Shown: positions 1 through 9,303, counted from the stretch's first letter. The stretch: DNA of 60,267 bases from Brevundimonas sp. (GCF_029946145.1 NZ_JAQSDY010000008.1:1-60267), one strand, 5' to 3'. Notes: a model not told the origin generated them from the letters alone. Numbers and translations: made by a program.

Positions 1-238
1 GTCAGATTCTCGAAAAACCCTCTTGCATCGAACGGGGCGTCCACACACGGACATTCAGGCAGGGGGCGTAGCCGGTCAAAATGCCGAAATCCGAGGAAGA
101 AACTCGGCATCTCCAGACCAACTATCGTCCCCTAAAACTATGGTTCTGACGCCTGAATTATTTTCGGGTCAGGTCTGTGGTCGCATATTGGGACGACGGC
201 ATTAAAGCGGCGACATCAACAACCAGACCGAGGTGTTC
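1..238. other. Window-edge stretch with no recognisable gene
   Basis: Short open frames exist here, but none resembles a known protein. No RNA gene or clear repeat was seen. It probably holds the upstream region of the small gene that begins near 239. Confidence 0.4.
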
Positions 239-700
239 ATGTCCCTTCTGAAATCCCTGAAACTGTCCGCCGCGAAGCCGCAGACGCAGCCGGCCAACCC
301 CCAAGACCGCAACCGCGAGAAGCTGCGCGGCTATCTCGCGGAACAACGCGCCCTGATCGCAGCCACGGTCGCCGGCAAGCCCTATGCGGCCGTCCGCACC
401 GTCACCAAGACGGACGAGGCCGGAAACCGCTCGCGGGTCGAAGTCCCTCGCACCGTCCGCAAGGGCTGGTTCACCGGCGACGGTGGCAAGGTCTTCTTCC
501 AGCTCCGTTACGGCGGCCGGCCCCTGGAACTGGCCAAGGGTATGAGCGCGGTCGAGGCCGAGAACCTCGCGGGTCTCGCGGCCATCATCGACACGCTGGA
601 TCAGGCCGTCCAAGCGGGCGAGTTTGACGCCGCTGTGGCCTCGGCTGCTCAGGCACGCGCCGCAACAATGAAGACGGCGAAGGCCAAGAAGGCGGGCTAA
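239..700 (+). CDS. Small basic protein of unknown function (DUF6641-like), element associated
   Basis: A 153-residue hydrophilic protein with Ala/Lys-rich ends and no membrane segment or signal peptide. The middle has a conserved look, with a Thr/Lys-rich strand region and an F-F-Q-L-R-Y-G segment. It resembles a small unknown family (DUF6641) found in mobile elements of Proteobacteria; that match is from memory and tentative. The ATG at 239 is chosen over the GTG at 233, two codons upstream. The exonuclease gene follows in the same direction 62 bases later, so the two may be co-transcribed. No function can be assigned. Confidence 0.6.
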   Translation: MSLLKSLKLSAAKPQTQPANPQDRNREKLRGYLAEQRALIAATVAGKPYAAVRTVTKTDEAGNRSRVEVPRTVRKGWFTGDGGKVFFQLRYGGRPLELAKGMSAVEAENLAGLAAIIDTLDQAVQAGEFDAAVASAAQARAATMKTAKAKKAG

Positions 701-762
701 CCTGCGCCAGAACAGATGGGCGGCGCCGCCGCTCATCACCCTTTTGCAGGCAGGGAGGCTTC

Positions 763-1530
763 ATGGCCCACGTCGTCGTTTTCGATCTTGAGACTATTCC
801 CGATCTGGAAGCGGTCTCTCGCATCCACGCAATCGAGCCGCACGACGAAGATCAGGCTCAAGAGATCGTCGGCGAGAAGTTCTGCAAGCTTCCCCTGCAC
901 CGGATCGCCTGCATCGGCGCCTTGATCGCGGAGAGCAGCGACCATGGCTGGATCGTCCGGTCCCTTGGTGCCCCGCACATCGGCGACCGCAGTGAAGCCG
1001 ACCTCATCGCCAGTTTCGCGGATCGCCTGAACGATCTGCGGCCCTGCCTCGTATCGTTCAATGGAAGCGGCTTTGATCTGCCGGTGCTGCGCTACCGGGC
1101 CATGGTCAACCAGCTGTCGGCGCCGGGCCTGTACGCGAGGGGCTATTTCAAGCGGTACTCCGACGACGCGGTGGACCTTTGCGACGTGCTGGCCAGCTTC
1201 ACCACCCAGGGCAAATGTAAGCTGGACGAACTTTCCCGCATCCTTGGCCTGCCCGGAAAACCAGACGGCGTGGACGGGTCCAAGGTGGCCGAATACGTGG
1301 CCACGGGTCGCCTTCAGGAAATCGCGGACTACTGCGAGACCGACGTGGTGAATACGTATCGGGTCTGGCTGCGCTACGAACTCATGCGCGGGGCACTGAC
1401 CCCCACAGCGTTCGAGCAGAGCGAACGGAACCTCACGGATTTCATCAACGTTCGGTCCATCGAGAAACCCCACCTCGCGCCATTTGCGGGGATGTCGGCT
1501 GCGGTCGATTTTGCGGCCGGGGAGCCATAG
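763..1530 (+). CDS. Predicted 3'-5' exonuclease, PolB-like DEDDy family
   Basis: A 255-residue protein with the layout of the stand-alone PolB-like exonuclease domain (PF10108 type). Exo I is the FDLETIP segment near residue 6, where D and E are metal ligands. Exo II lies around SFNGSGFDLPVL (residues 99-110). Exo III is the IADYCETDVVNTY segment (about residues 186-198), with the catalytic Tyr-like position preceded by CETD. Such proteins would remove nucleotides from DNA 3' ends and are frequent on integrative elements and plasmids. The ATG at 763 follows a purine-rich stretch. The frame stops at TAG 1528-1530, and the same frame then stays open to 1962. The family call is strong; the biological role in the element is unknown. 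Confidence 0.85.
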   Translation: MAHVVVFDLETIPDLEAVSRIHAIEPHDEDQAQEIVGEKFCKLPLHRIACIGALIAESSDHGWIVRSLGAPHIGDRSEADLIASFADRLNDLRPCLVSFNGSGFDLPVLRYRAMVNQLSAPGLYARGYFKRYSDDAVDLCDVLASFTTQGKCKLDELSRILGLPGKPDGVDGSKVAEYVATGRLQEIADYCETDVVNTYRVWLRYELMRGALTPTAFEQSERNLTDFINVRSIEKPHLAPFAGMSAAVDFAAGEP

Positions 1531-1563
1531 ATCCAGCCCCGGTTCAGCAGCGCCGCCTGGGAC

Positions 1564-1962
1564 TTGGCGTTCGATCACGTGCGGGCTGAAATCCGGCACA
1601 CCCCCCGAGGCAAGCTGCGGGCCGAAGTCTGGGTCAACGCGATGCTCAACGACAGCGAGGATGAGGATGAGCTATCGGCGGGGGTGGCATCCGACGCCAT
1701 CTCATTCGAGGACGCGAAGCTGCACCTGATCCGGCAGCTCTTTCAGTTGATCGATGACCGCCACAGGGTCTGGCGACGATACGCCGTGCTGGAGTTGCTG
1801 GCCCGATCCCATGGACGTGATGATGAGGTCCTTGGCCCTGCTTATCTCCGCCATCTCAGACGGGATCTCGAAACCGCCAGTGCGCCCCGTACAGGGCCAA
1901 AACTCCTCGGGGGCAGCGTTGTGGCCCTGCATGCCGTCGAGGGGCATTCTGAGGGTCCGTAG
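1564..1962 (+). CDS. Hypothetical protein directly after the exonuclease, in the same frame
   Basis: This open frame begins at a TTG 33 bases after the exonuclease stop and is in the same reading frame. It would encode about 132 residues, including an acidic DSEDEDE patch and a Leu/Arg-rich helical part. No family was recognised. It may be a separate small gene, or coding sequence once joined to the exonuclease and cut off by the TAG at 1528-1530. Start choice and reality are uncertain. Confidence 0.35.
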   Translation: MAFDHVRAEIRHTPRGKLRAEVWVNAMLNDSEDEDELSAGVASDAISFEDAKLHLIRQLFQLIDDRHRVWRRYAVLELLARSHGRDDEVLGPAYLRHLRRDLETASAPRTGPKLLGGSVVALHAVEGHSEGP

Positions 1963-1997
1963 CGCCTCCTAGCGCCCATCCGGCGCCCGTGCGGGTG

Positions 1998-3683
1998 TCA
2001 TCCACACAGATCGTACAGTGCAGCAATCGAAGCAGCTTGCCCTTTGGGATCGCTAATGCGGCTTTGAATTCCCGTGCTCGCGTCGCCCAAGATTTCACCT
2101 TCGCGGTCGAAGCGGATTGCCGTCGCGCCCCCGGTGAGCACCATGATGACGCGCCCGGCTCCGTCGAACGTCACATAGTCGATGATTTCGCGCAGGCTCC
2201 CCATAACTCTCTGACGAGCGTTGCGGCGGGTTTCAAAATCCTCGTGTTCCAAGTCGGCGTGCACGGCTTCCACCCGCGCTGCATGTTGGTCAGGTGTTGC
2301 CGCTCCCCTCGCACGATCCAGCCCCATTTTCGCGCCGTCCAACTGGCCTCGTAACGTCTCCAGCTTGGTCTTTGCCAGCAGCCAACGCTCTCGTACTTCC
2401 GCGTCTCCCGTGTCCTCATAAAGGGTGAGCATCCGGCCCACTCGGGCCTGCTGAGCATCAAGTTCGCGCGCCAGCCGGTAATGGTCGTCCGACAGGCTGC
2501 CCACGCCCTCGCTGCTGGAAAAGAAACTGTTCTTGAGCGCGTAGCGGAGCACCCCTCCGAGGAGCCCTGGCTCCAACGCCTCGTAGCGATAGTGGCTGTC
2601 GTTATCGCATCCGAGACCGCGAGCCCGTCTGCCGCAGAGTAGGTAGCTGCTGCGTTTCGTCGGTCTTTCGACACCTTTGCGGACGCGTACCCCGTCATCG
2701 TTTTTGAACTGATAGGTCATCGTGCCACCGCAATGGGCACACCGACACAGCCCAGCGAAAAGGTTTCGAACTTCACCTTTAAACCCGTTGCCACCACCAC
2801 GCTTGAGGGGCTTAATTGCCCGGACCCCGGCCCACTGCGCCTCGCTGACCACCGCTTCGAAGTAGCCTTGGATTGGTTCACCTGCGGGCGTCCTGCGAGC
2901 GTCCCCACGGCCTTTCGTGTGCGGCTGAAACTCCCCGATCACTGCCGGGTTGGAGAGGATTTTTTGGATATAGCTGGGATGCCAGCCATCGGCTTTGCTC
3001 TTGCCCCGGCCCCACGTTTCCACCGGACGAGCGTTCAGGGTTGCTGCGATACTGGCCTTGCCTTCGCCGGCTAGCGTGCGGTCGAAAATTTCCTGCACCA
3101 CCGCCACCCTGTCGGGGATTGTTTCAAAGCTGCCGGTTTCCTTGTCGAAGCTGAGCCACGCGGGTCCATTGCCCGTAATCGGCCGCCGCTCACCGGCCTC
3201 CAGCTTCTGGCGCTTGATGGCCCATGACGAGCTCAGCCGCTCGCTCTTGTGCTTACTCTCTTGGTAGGCGCGAAAGGCGTTGAACACGAGGGACATGAAG
3301 TTCATCGGGTTGGCGTCGATCATCTCCGCGTTGATGACCAAGCCATCGTTCACCGTGGCGATGCTGACGCCCATGCCCACGACGCGCTGTATCCAGCTAA
3401 CAACCTGGCTGGGAGGCAAGCGGCTAATGCGGTCCAGCTGCTCAACCACCACCACTACATCCCGAGGCACCTCGCCATTTTCTATGCGTCGAATGAGGGC
3501 GGCTAGATTGCCGGTCTGGACGTTGGCTCCCGTGTAGGCGCTGGTGCCTTCATCAACGACTTGGTCAATGAGGCTCCAGCCCTTGGCTTCGCAGAAGCTG
3601 CGTATCAGGCCGACTTGCCGTTCGAGCGACGAACCGCGTCCCTGCTCCAGCGAACTCCAGCGGGCATAACCGATTGCTTGCAT
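1998..3683 (-). CDS. Large serine recombinase (site-specific integrase/resolvase family)
   Basis: A 561-residue protein with the standard large-serine-recombinase layout. The N-terminal resolvase catalytic domain (about residues 2-150) has the Y-A-R-W-S motif with the nucleophile at Ser10 or Ser11 and a conserved DRISRL segment. A Recombinase domain follows (about 175-280). A zinc ribbon begins with C-R-C-A-H-C-G-G near residue 310, and a Gln/Leu-rich coiled coil lies in the C-terminal third. It would catalyse integration and excision of the element through a serine-DNA intermediate. The gene sits at the edge of a truncated YD-repeat gene (3713-4132), the usual place for an integrase next to its attachment site. 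No directionality factor was recognised. It differs from the second recombinase at the right of the window. Confidence 0.93.
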   Translation of the reverse strand: MQAIGYARWSSLEQGRGSSLERQVGLIRSFCEAKGWSLIDQVVDEGTSAYTGANVQTGNLAALIRRIENGEVPRDVVVVVEQLDRISRLPPSQVVSWIQRVVGMGVSIATVNDGLVINAEMIDANPMNFMSLVFNAFRAYQESKHKSERLSSSWAIKRQKLEAGERRPITGNGPAWLSFDKETGSFETIPDRVAVVQEIFDRTLAGEGKASIAATLNARPVETWGRGKSKADGWHPSYIQKILSNPAVIGEFQPHTKGRGDARRTPAGEPIQGYFEAVVSEAQWAGVRAIKPLKRGGGNGFKGEVRNLFAGLCRCAHCGGTMTYQFKNDDGVRVRKGVERPTKRSSYLLCGRRARGLGCDNDSHYRYEALEPGLLGGVLRYALKNSFFSSSEGVGSLSDDHYRLARELDAQQARVGRMLTLYEDTGDAEVRERWLLAKTKLETLRGQLDGAKMGLDRARGAATPDQHAARVEAVHADLEHEDFETRRNARQRVMGSLREIIDYVTFDGAGRVIMVLTGGATAIRFDREGEILGDASTGIQSRISDPKGQAASIAALYDLCG

Positions 3684-3712
3684 GCCAAAACTCTAAGCGG
3701 GCTTGTTGGTAT

Positions 3713-4132
3713 GTCAAAACAATAAACGGCTCAGCCTATGCCTATGACGGCGCGAACAACCGGACCTCGCGCAGCCAGACCGGCACGACAGCCTGGGCCG
3801 CGATCCCCCGGCTCCCCGTGAACCGGTTCCTCCAGCCCGACGAGGCTCTGGTCTCGCCGGATGGCCTCTACAGCTTCGCGATGCGTCCGTCCGGCCGGAT
3901 GGAACTGTGGGCCGGCGACGCACTCGCCGCCGCCGACGCCCGCGCCCTTGTCGCCGCCTTCCGCCTGACCGACGACGGCGAGGCGCAGTTCCTGCCCTCG
4001 CTTCCCGATCCGCTCGCGCCCTCCGGCGCCTGGGTATCGCTGCGCGACGACGGCCAGCTGGCCCTGCTCGGCGAGGCCGGCGAGGAGCTCTGGCGCTCCG
4101 GCGATGCGGCCAACCCGGAGGGGGGCCAATGA
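3713..4132 (+). pseudogene. 3' remnant of a YD-repeat (RHS-type) gene ending in a bulb-lectin-like domain
   Basis: The frame opens with a YD-repeat fragment (Y-A-Y-D-G-A-N-N-R-T-S-R) right beside the start of the serine recombinase gene. It continues for about 100 residues that resemble a mannose-binding bulb-lectin (B-lectin) fold. Three repeating elements support this: LVSPDGLYSFAMRPSGRMELW, then APSGAWVSLRDDGQLALL, then the closing ELWRSGD. No native start codon or signal peptide is present, so the 5' part is missing. The stop TGA overlaps the ATG of the complete RHS gene (ATGA at 4129-4132), suggesting the two were co-transcribed. Disruption by recombinase-element insertion is inferred from adjacency. 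The lectin assignment is by pattern only. Confidence 0.6.
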
Positions 4133-7100
4133 GCCGCTCCCATCTCAAGACCGTCCTGTTCGCCGCGAGCTCCGGCATCGCCCTTATCGCCGGCGTAGCC
4201 CAGGCGCAAACCGCTCCGCTGCCACCGGAGCACTACACCATGGATCCGCAAGGCGTGGATCTGGTCAGCGGGGACTTTCCCCTGGCCGTCGAGGAAGTTT
4301 CCATCGGGCAGCCCGGCAAGGGATTGAGTTACGGACGCTTCCTGCTCGGCAATCAGTGGCGGGATGTCACGGTCGGCGGACTGACCTGTTCGGGAACCTC
4401 GTGCACCGTGGCGGTCGACAGCGTGAGCGAGGTGTTCGACGAAACATCGCCTGGCGTCTGGACGTCGTCGCAAGATACAGGCTCGACGCTCACCTTCTCC
4501 GGGGGGGCCTACACCTATACCCGGGCCGGCGGGACGGTCTGGGTGATCTCCAAGGCAGGGGTGGGCCGATATGGGTTCGACCTCGGCGTCAACAGCAAGA
4601 GCGAGCCCAGCGGGCTGGTGACCGAGTACGTCTATACGACGGATGTCTACTGCGCCGGCTATGATCCTGAGGAGAATTGCTCTTACTGGGAGACGGTCAG
4701 CAAGATCCGGTCGTACCAAACCAGCACCGGATACCAGATCCACTATGAATATCTGACCGACGGCGATCCGACGGACGGGGCCTATTACGTCGTTTCCAAG
4801 GTCACGGGCATCAATCTGGCGGTGGATTACTGCTACGCCGGCGCGACCTCGTGCGCGGGGCTAACCCAGACATGGCCGAGCGTAACCTACTCTTGGACCG
4901 CGACGGGCGGAGGTCAGATTGATACCGTGACCGACCAGAGCGGTCGAGCCACGCAGTACGAGTTCGTCTCGGGTGGCGCTGCCCCCCGCCTTCAATCCGT
5001 GACGCTTCCCGGGATGTCGACGCCTCAGGTCGAACTCACGTGGGATCTCGGACTATATCAACACAAGGTCAGCCGGGTGGTCGGGCCGACGGGGCAGTGG
5101 GATTACACGTTCACCGACAGCGGCACGACACGAACCACGACCGTCGCCGGACCCCTGGGCCAGGGCCTGACCGTTGTGTCGGACCTGACGATCGGACGCG
5201 CCACCTCAGTAACCGACGCTCTGAGCCACACCTGGAGCTATCAGTACGACGCGGGGCAACGGCTGCAGCGTGCGACAAACCCGGAAGGCGACTACACCCA
5301 GGTCGCCTACGATGCGCGGGGGAACGTCACCCAGACGACCCATGTGCCGAAATCCGGCTCAGGCCTTTCCAACATCGTCACCAGCGCCACCTACTCGTCG
5401 ACCTGCGCCAACCCGGTGACTTGCAACCGTCCTCTCACGACCACCGACGCCCGCGGCGGCGTCACGGACTATACTTGGGACTCCACGCACGGTGGTCTGC
5501 TGACGATGACGTCGCCGGCCCCCACCGGAGGCGCGGATCGGCCCCAGACCCGAGTCAGCTACGGCTCGTTCTATGCCTATATGAAGAACGGTTACGGCGG
5601 CATCGCCGCCTGGCCGTCCCCGGTGATTCTGCCAACCCAGGCTTCAGCCTGCGCCACCGGAACCAGTTGCGCCAACGCATCCAACGAGGTTCGGACGACG
5701 ATCGCCTACGGCTCGACCGGCGTGGCGAACAACCTGGCGCCGACGGCCGTCAGCCAAGGATCCGGTGCCAATCCCTCGATGGCGGTGACCACTGTGACCT
5801 ACACCGCCAAAGGCGATGTTGAGACTGTAGACGGTCCCTTGGCGGGAGCTGCCGACACCACCAGCTATCGTTACGACACCGCCCGGCAGCTCATCGGCGC
5901 CATCGGGCCGGATCCGGACGGCGGCGGCGCCGGACTGAACCGGGCTCAGCGGTTGACCTATAACGCGAGGGGGCAGGCGACCTTGAGCGAAGCGGGTACC
6001 ACCCCCGGCTACACAGACTCGAATTGGGCCAGTTTCAGCCCGCTTGTGCGCAGCGCCACCGTTTATGACGCCCTGGGCCGCCCGGTGCTGACCAGCCAAC
6101 AAAGCGGGGCGGGCACCACGGTCGGGGTGCAGCAGGTTTCCTACGACGCCGCCGGCCGGGCGGAATGTAAGACCGTACGCATGAACCCGGCGGCTTGGGG
6201 CTCCCTGCCGACCTCGGCATGCACAGCGACGACGACCGGGAGCGATGGCCCCGACCGCATCACGCTGGCTACCTATGACGCTGTTGGTCGTCCGCTGTCC
6301 GCCACCACCGCCTACGGCGTGAGCGGAGTCGCCGCCACCACCAGCGTGACCTACACCGCCAACGGCCAGACCGCCTCGCTGACCGACGGGAACGGCAACG
6401 TCTCGATCCGGCAGTATGACGGCTTTGATCGCCCCACCACGCTGCGTTATCCGAACCCTACGGGTGGCGGAACCTCTACTACCGACTATGAGCAGGTCGC
6501 CTACGACGCCTACGGGCGGATGGTCGCTAGTCGCAGCCGGGCGGGCCAGACCACGACGCTCACGCTGGACAACCTCGGCCGGGTCACGATCGTGGACGCG
6601 CCGTCCGGCACGATGGATGTGGCGCTGACCTATGACAATCTGGGCCGGGTGCTGACCTCGACGGGGAACAGCCAGACCCTGACCAAGGTCTGGGACCCGC
6701 TGTCGCGCCTAACCTCGGAAACTGGACCACTGGGGGTCATGAGCTACCAGAACGACCCGGCCGGCCGTATGACCCGGATCACCTGGCCGGACGCTTTCTA
6801 CGCCCAGTACGACCGCGACGTGTCCGGAGCCGTCACGGCCATCCGTGAAAACGGAGCGAGCTCGGGCGCCGGGGTGCTGGCGACCTACGCTTACAACAAT
6901 CTGGGTCAACCCACGGGGATCACGCGCGGCAACGGGACGACCACGGCTTATGGCTACGACGTCGCCGGGCGACTGACGAGCTTGAGCCATGACATGGCGG
7001 GCTCGAGCTACGACGTGACGTTCGGTTACGGCTACAATCCGGCCGGGCAGATCGCCAGCCGGACGGTTTCGAACGGGGTCTATGTCTATGCGCCGGCGAC

Positions 7101-8349
7101 GGGCTCTACCAGCTACGCCAATGACGGCTTGAACCGGGTGACGTCGGTCGGCGGTTCAGCCATGACCTACGACGCCAACCAGAACATCAACATGGGCGGC
7201 GCCTATGTCTATGACGCGGCGAACCGGCTGACCTCGGCGACGATCGGCGGGACGGGGTATGCGTTCGGATACGACCCCGGCGGGCGACTTTATTCCGGCG
7301 TCGGCGGAAACTTCCAGTACGTCGGGGACCAGCTCGCCAGCGAATACAACAGTTCCGGTGTGATGACTACGCGCCATATCCCGGGCCCCGGCCTTGACCA
7401 GCCGGTGGCGAGCTATTTCAGCGGAGCTCGGGTGCAGCAGATCGCCGACGAGCGCGGTTCCGTTCTGGGTGTGCAGGACGCCAGCGGGACGGTGAACGCC
7501 AATCGCTACGACGAATATGGCGTGCCCAGCGCCGCCAACCGCTTCCAGTACACCGGCCAGGCCTGGATGGCGCCGGGGCTCTACAACTACCGGGCGCGGG
7601 TTTATGCGCCGGACCTGGGCAGGTTCCTGCAGCCGGATCCGATTGGGTATGCGGCGGGCGCGAACCTGAGTGCTTATGTCGCCGGCGATCCGGTGAATCT
7701 CATTGATCCTTCCGGCACTTGCGGCGAGTTTTCGTATATGCAGCGCTGGATTTACGCAAACGACTCCGGTCCTGATAACCCACACGGTGAATGGCACAAA
7801 GGTGACACTGCGTTCTTTCTACCAGTCACACTTTCCATACCGTGTGACTGGCCTCAGCTTGGTTCAAATCTGTCAGATCTCTTGGGCGCCAGTCTCGCCC
7901 ATCTTGGAGGCAACGATTCCGATCAATGTCTCAATGCTGACGGTACCGTATCTGGCGGTGCTCGGGGATCAGACATTCCATTCCTGGGCAACGTGTGGGC
8001 GATTGATGGAGGGGCATTCGGCGGGTTCGGGGTCGGCGGCGGTGGCTCCACCGGAGTTTATTTTGATTGGGATTCCGGGTTTGGAACGTATGATTCCACG
8101 CAATTTGGACTAATGACTCCGGGTGGTGGTGTGGCGGCGACAGTCACCAATTTTTCCGACCTTAGTTCTTTCTCGGGAACCTCGTACAACTTGACAGGCG
8201 CTGGCCCTGTGTTTGGTGCAGGTGGCCACCAATCAACGAGCGGTGGTTGGGGGCATAGCGTAAGCGCCGGCTTCCGGACGCCGCAAGCAACGGCGACTCG
8301 AAGCACCACGACAATCACCAGATCAGATTTACCGGCTTGTTCGAGGTAG
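4129..8349 (+). CDS. Secreted RHS/YD-repeat protein with variable C-terminal tip
   Basis: A 1406-residue protein. The ATG at 4129 gives a signal peptide (MSRSHLK, a hydrophobic stretch, then A-Q-A-Q near residue 24); upstream in-frame sequence is only Arg-rich shadow. YD repeats of the form Y-D-x-x-G-R recur from about residue 380 to 1100. The RHS-core closing motif (YRARVYAPDLGRFLQPDPIGY) sits near residue 1155 and is followed by N-L-I-D-P-S-G. The last roughly 200 residues are a Gly/Ser-rich tip encoded by AT-richer DNA. In RHS families the repeats form a hollow shell around a C-terminal effector, with the tip exchanged between strains. Here the tip shows no motif I recognise as nuclease or other toxin. 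No VgrG or PAAR gene is nearby. The upstream remnant overlaps by four bases and a small membrane protein follows three bases after the stop. Confidence 0.9.
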   Translation: MSRSHLKTVLFAASSGIALIAGVAQAQTAPLPPEHYTMDPQGVDLVSGDFPLAVEEVSIGQPGKGLSYGRFLLGNQWRDVTVGGLTCSGTSCTVAVDSVSEVFDETSPGVWTSSQDTGSTLTFSGGAYTYTRAGGTVWVISKAGVGRYGFDLGVNSKSEPSGLVTEYVYTTDVYCAGYDPEENCSYWETVSKIRSYQTSTGYQIHYEYLTDGDPTDGAYYVVSKVTGINLAVDYCYAGATSCAGLTQTWPSVTYSWTATGGGQIDTVTDQSGRATQYEFVSGGAAPRLQSVTLPGMSTPQVELTWDLGLYQHKVSRVVGPTGQWDYTFTDSGTTRTTTVAGPLGQGLTVVSDLTIGRATSVTDALSHTWSYQYDAGQRLQRATNPEGDYTQVAYDARGNVTQTTHVPKSGSGLSNIVTSATYSSTCANPVTCNRPLTTTDARGGVTDYTWDSTHGGLLTMTSPAPTGGADRPQTRVSYGSFYAYMKNGYGGIAAWPSPVILPTQASACATGTSCANASNEVRTTIAYGSTGVANNLAPTAVSQGSGANPSMAVTTVTYTAKGDVETVDGPLAGAADTTSYRYDTARQLIGAIGPDPDGGGAGLNRAQRLTYNARGQATLSEAGTTPGYTDSNWASFSPLVRSATVYDALGRPVLTSQQSGAGTTVGVQQVSYDAAGRAECKTVRMNPAAWGSLPTSACTATTTGSDGPDRITLATYDAVGRPLSATTAYGVSGVAATTSVTYTANGQTASLTDGNGNVSIRQYDGFDRPTTLRYPNPTGGGTSTTDYEQVAYDAYGRMVASRSRAGQTTTLTLDNLGRVTIVDAPSGTMDVALTYDNLGRVLTSTGNSQTLTKVWDPLSRLTSETGPLGVMSYQNDPAGRMTRITWPDAFYAQYDRDVSGAVTAIRENGASSGAGVLATYAYNNLGQPTGITRGNGTTTAYGYDVAGRLTSLSHDMAGSSYDVTFGYGYNPAGQIASRTVSNGVYVYAPATGSTSYANDGLNRVTSVGGSAMTYDANQNINMGGAYVYDAANRLTSATIGGTGYAFGYDPGGRLYSGVGGNFQYVGDQLASEYNSSGVMTTRHIPGPGLDQPVASYFSGARVQQIADERGSVLGVQDASGTVNANRYDEYGVPSAANRFQYTGQAWMAPGLYNYRARVYAPDLGRFLQPDPIGYAAGANLSAYVAGDPVNLIDPSGTCGEFSYMQRWIYANDSGPDNPHGEWHKGDTAFFLPVTLSIPCDWPQLGSNLSDLLGASLAHLGGNDSDQCLNADGTVSGGARGSDIPFLGNVWAIDGGAFGGFGVGGGGSTGVYFDWDSGFGTYDSTQFGLMTPGGGVAATVTNFSDLSSFSGTSYNLTGAGPVFGAGGHQSTSGGWGHSVSAGFRTPQATATRSTTTITRSDLPACSR

Positions 8350-8352
8350 GTT

Positions 8353-8631
8353 ATGTTTAGAATACGGTTTTCGAAACTGTTCGGCCTAATACCGCCGTTA
8401 CTCTTCCTTGCAGGACTTGCTCTGTCCAGAGTGTCGCTGCCGGCCGCAATATCGACGATGTCGATTGGATTTATTTTATTTGTCACATACTATATAGCTA
8501 TTGTGTGTCCTGTTTGTACGAAGTCGCCCTTCGTTCGACTGGTGCCCGGATCATCGCCCGGCATGCCTAAATCCTACTCAACTCCGATTTTGGAATCGGT
8601 TTGCTCGAAGTGTGGGCACAAGTTTTCGTGA
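8353..8631 (+). CDS. Small two-helix membrane protein with zinc ribbon, candidate RHS immunity protein
   Basis: A 92-residue protein starting three bases after the RHS stop. Two hydrophobic helices (about residues 9-27 and 32-50) are followed by a C-P-V-C knuckle near residue 52 and a C-S-K-C-G knuckle near residue 85, which together could bind one zinc. Base composition is AT-rich, like the RHS tip and unlike the T4SS genes. Position immediately downstream of an RHS tip is typical of cognate immunity genes, but that role is inferred. A second gene of the same layout, broken by a frameshift, lies at 8853-9120. Confidence 0.65.
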   Translation: MFRIRFSKLFGLIPPLLFLAGLALSRVSLPAAISTMSIGFILFVTYYIAIVCPVCTKSPFVRLVPGSSPGMPKSYSTPILESVCSKCGHKFS

Positions 8632-8639
8632 GTAACTTC

Positions 8640-8852
8640 ACCACTGTAAGCTGCCGGGTGTTAGGGTGAATGCAAACGGTTGCTTCGGGCCCGTAGCTGC
8701 TGGCACCGGAATGACGCTCTTGGGTTCCAGAGGGAGGGTTCAACGGCGCATCGTTGGGTTTAAGGCCCGGCACGGGGGCCAGCGTTAACGCCAATGTGGG
8801 TGTAAGGGTCAGTTACGGCGGCCAAGTCGCTCCAGCATGTAAAGATTGGGTA
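8640..8852 (+). pseudogene. Possible orphan RHS tip fragment
   Basis: The stretch between the two small membrane-protein genes has no complete gene. From 8754 one frame encodes a Gly/Val-rich segment (GASVNANVGVRV) ending in A-P-A-C-K. It looks like the last residues of an RHS tip (compare the end of the intact tip, D-L-P-A-C-S-R) and stays open into the next small gene. This would fit a displaced tip left when the RHS C-terminus was exchanged. Evidence is weak and positional. Confidence 0.3.
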
Positions 8853-9120
8853 ATGAATAGATTTGCGGCAAAACTAATATTGGTCTTGGCGGCAGTCTGC
8901 CGCCTTTACAATTGGTATTGGTTACCTTCTTTTTCGAACTGGCTGGGTAGTGGTTCAGTCAATGATTGCTATTGCGGTGCTTATGTTCCTTCGGTGCGGT
9001 AAATGCGGAACCTCTTTCCAAGATAGAAGAATATATAATCAACTAAAAGTATTCAAATTCTACGACACTTCGATCATTGATCGTTGCCCAGTGTGCAAGC
9101 AGGATATGTTTTCGCGGTGA
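8853..9120 (+). pseudogene. Frameshifted second membrane/zinc-ribbon protein (immunity-like)
   Basis: From ATG 8853 the frame encodes a start and first hydrophobic helix (MNRFAAKLILVLAAV), then loses sense and stops at 9002. The next frame, open from about 8878, continues as hydrophobic helices (TIGIGYLLF, then MIAIAVLMFL). It then gives C-G-K-C-G-T-S-F and C-P-V-C-K knuckles before the TGA at 9118-9120. Joined with a one-base correction near 8895-8905, the product would be about 88 residues with the same two-helix plus two-knuckle layout as the gene at 8353. A real mutation or a base-calling error would look the same here. Confidence 0.55.
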
Positions 9121-9210
9121 TCTTGCAAATCGTTAGCTGTAGGGGAGCGTAAATTCTTTGGCCGATTGTGGCGACCGTTTCACGGGCGAAATTGGGGCTT
9201 CAAAACGACT

Positions 9211-9255
9211 TTGCGCCTGCCGTGCGAATTCGATGAATCCGCTTGGCAGGCGCGA
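9211..9255. promoter_or_regulatory. Inverted repeat upstream of the virB operon
   Basis: The arms TTGCGCCTGCC (9211-9221) and GGCAGGCGCGAA (9245-9256) pair over about 11 bases around a 23-base loop. They lie 48 bases before virB2. It could be a terminator for the preceding immunity-like genes or an operator for the T4SS operon. No T-run follows, so an operator or other structured site is somewhat more likely. Function is inferred from position only. Confidence 0.35.
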
Positions 9256-9303
9256 ATATCTTCGCTCTATGGTGACCCGTAAGGATTGTGTGGGGCGTAC
9301 ATC

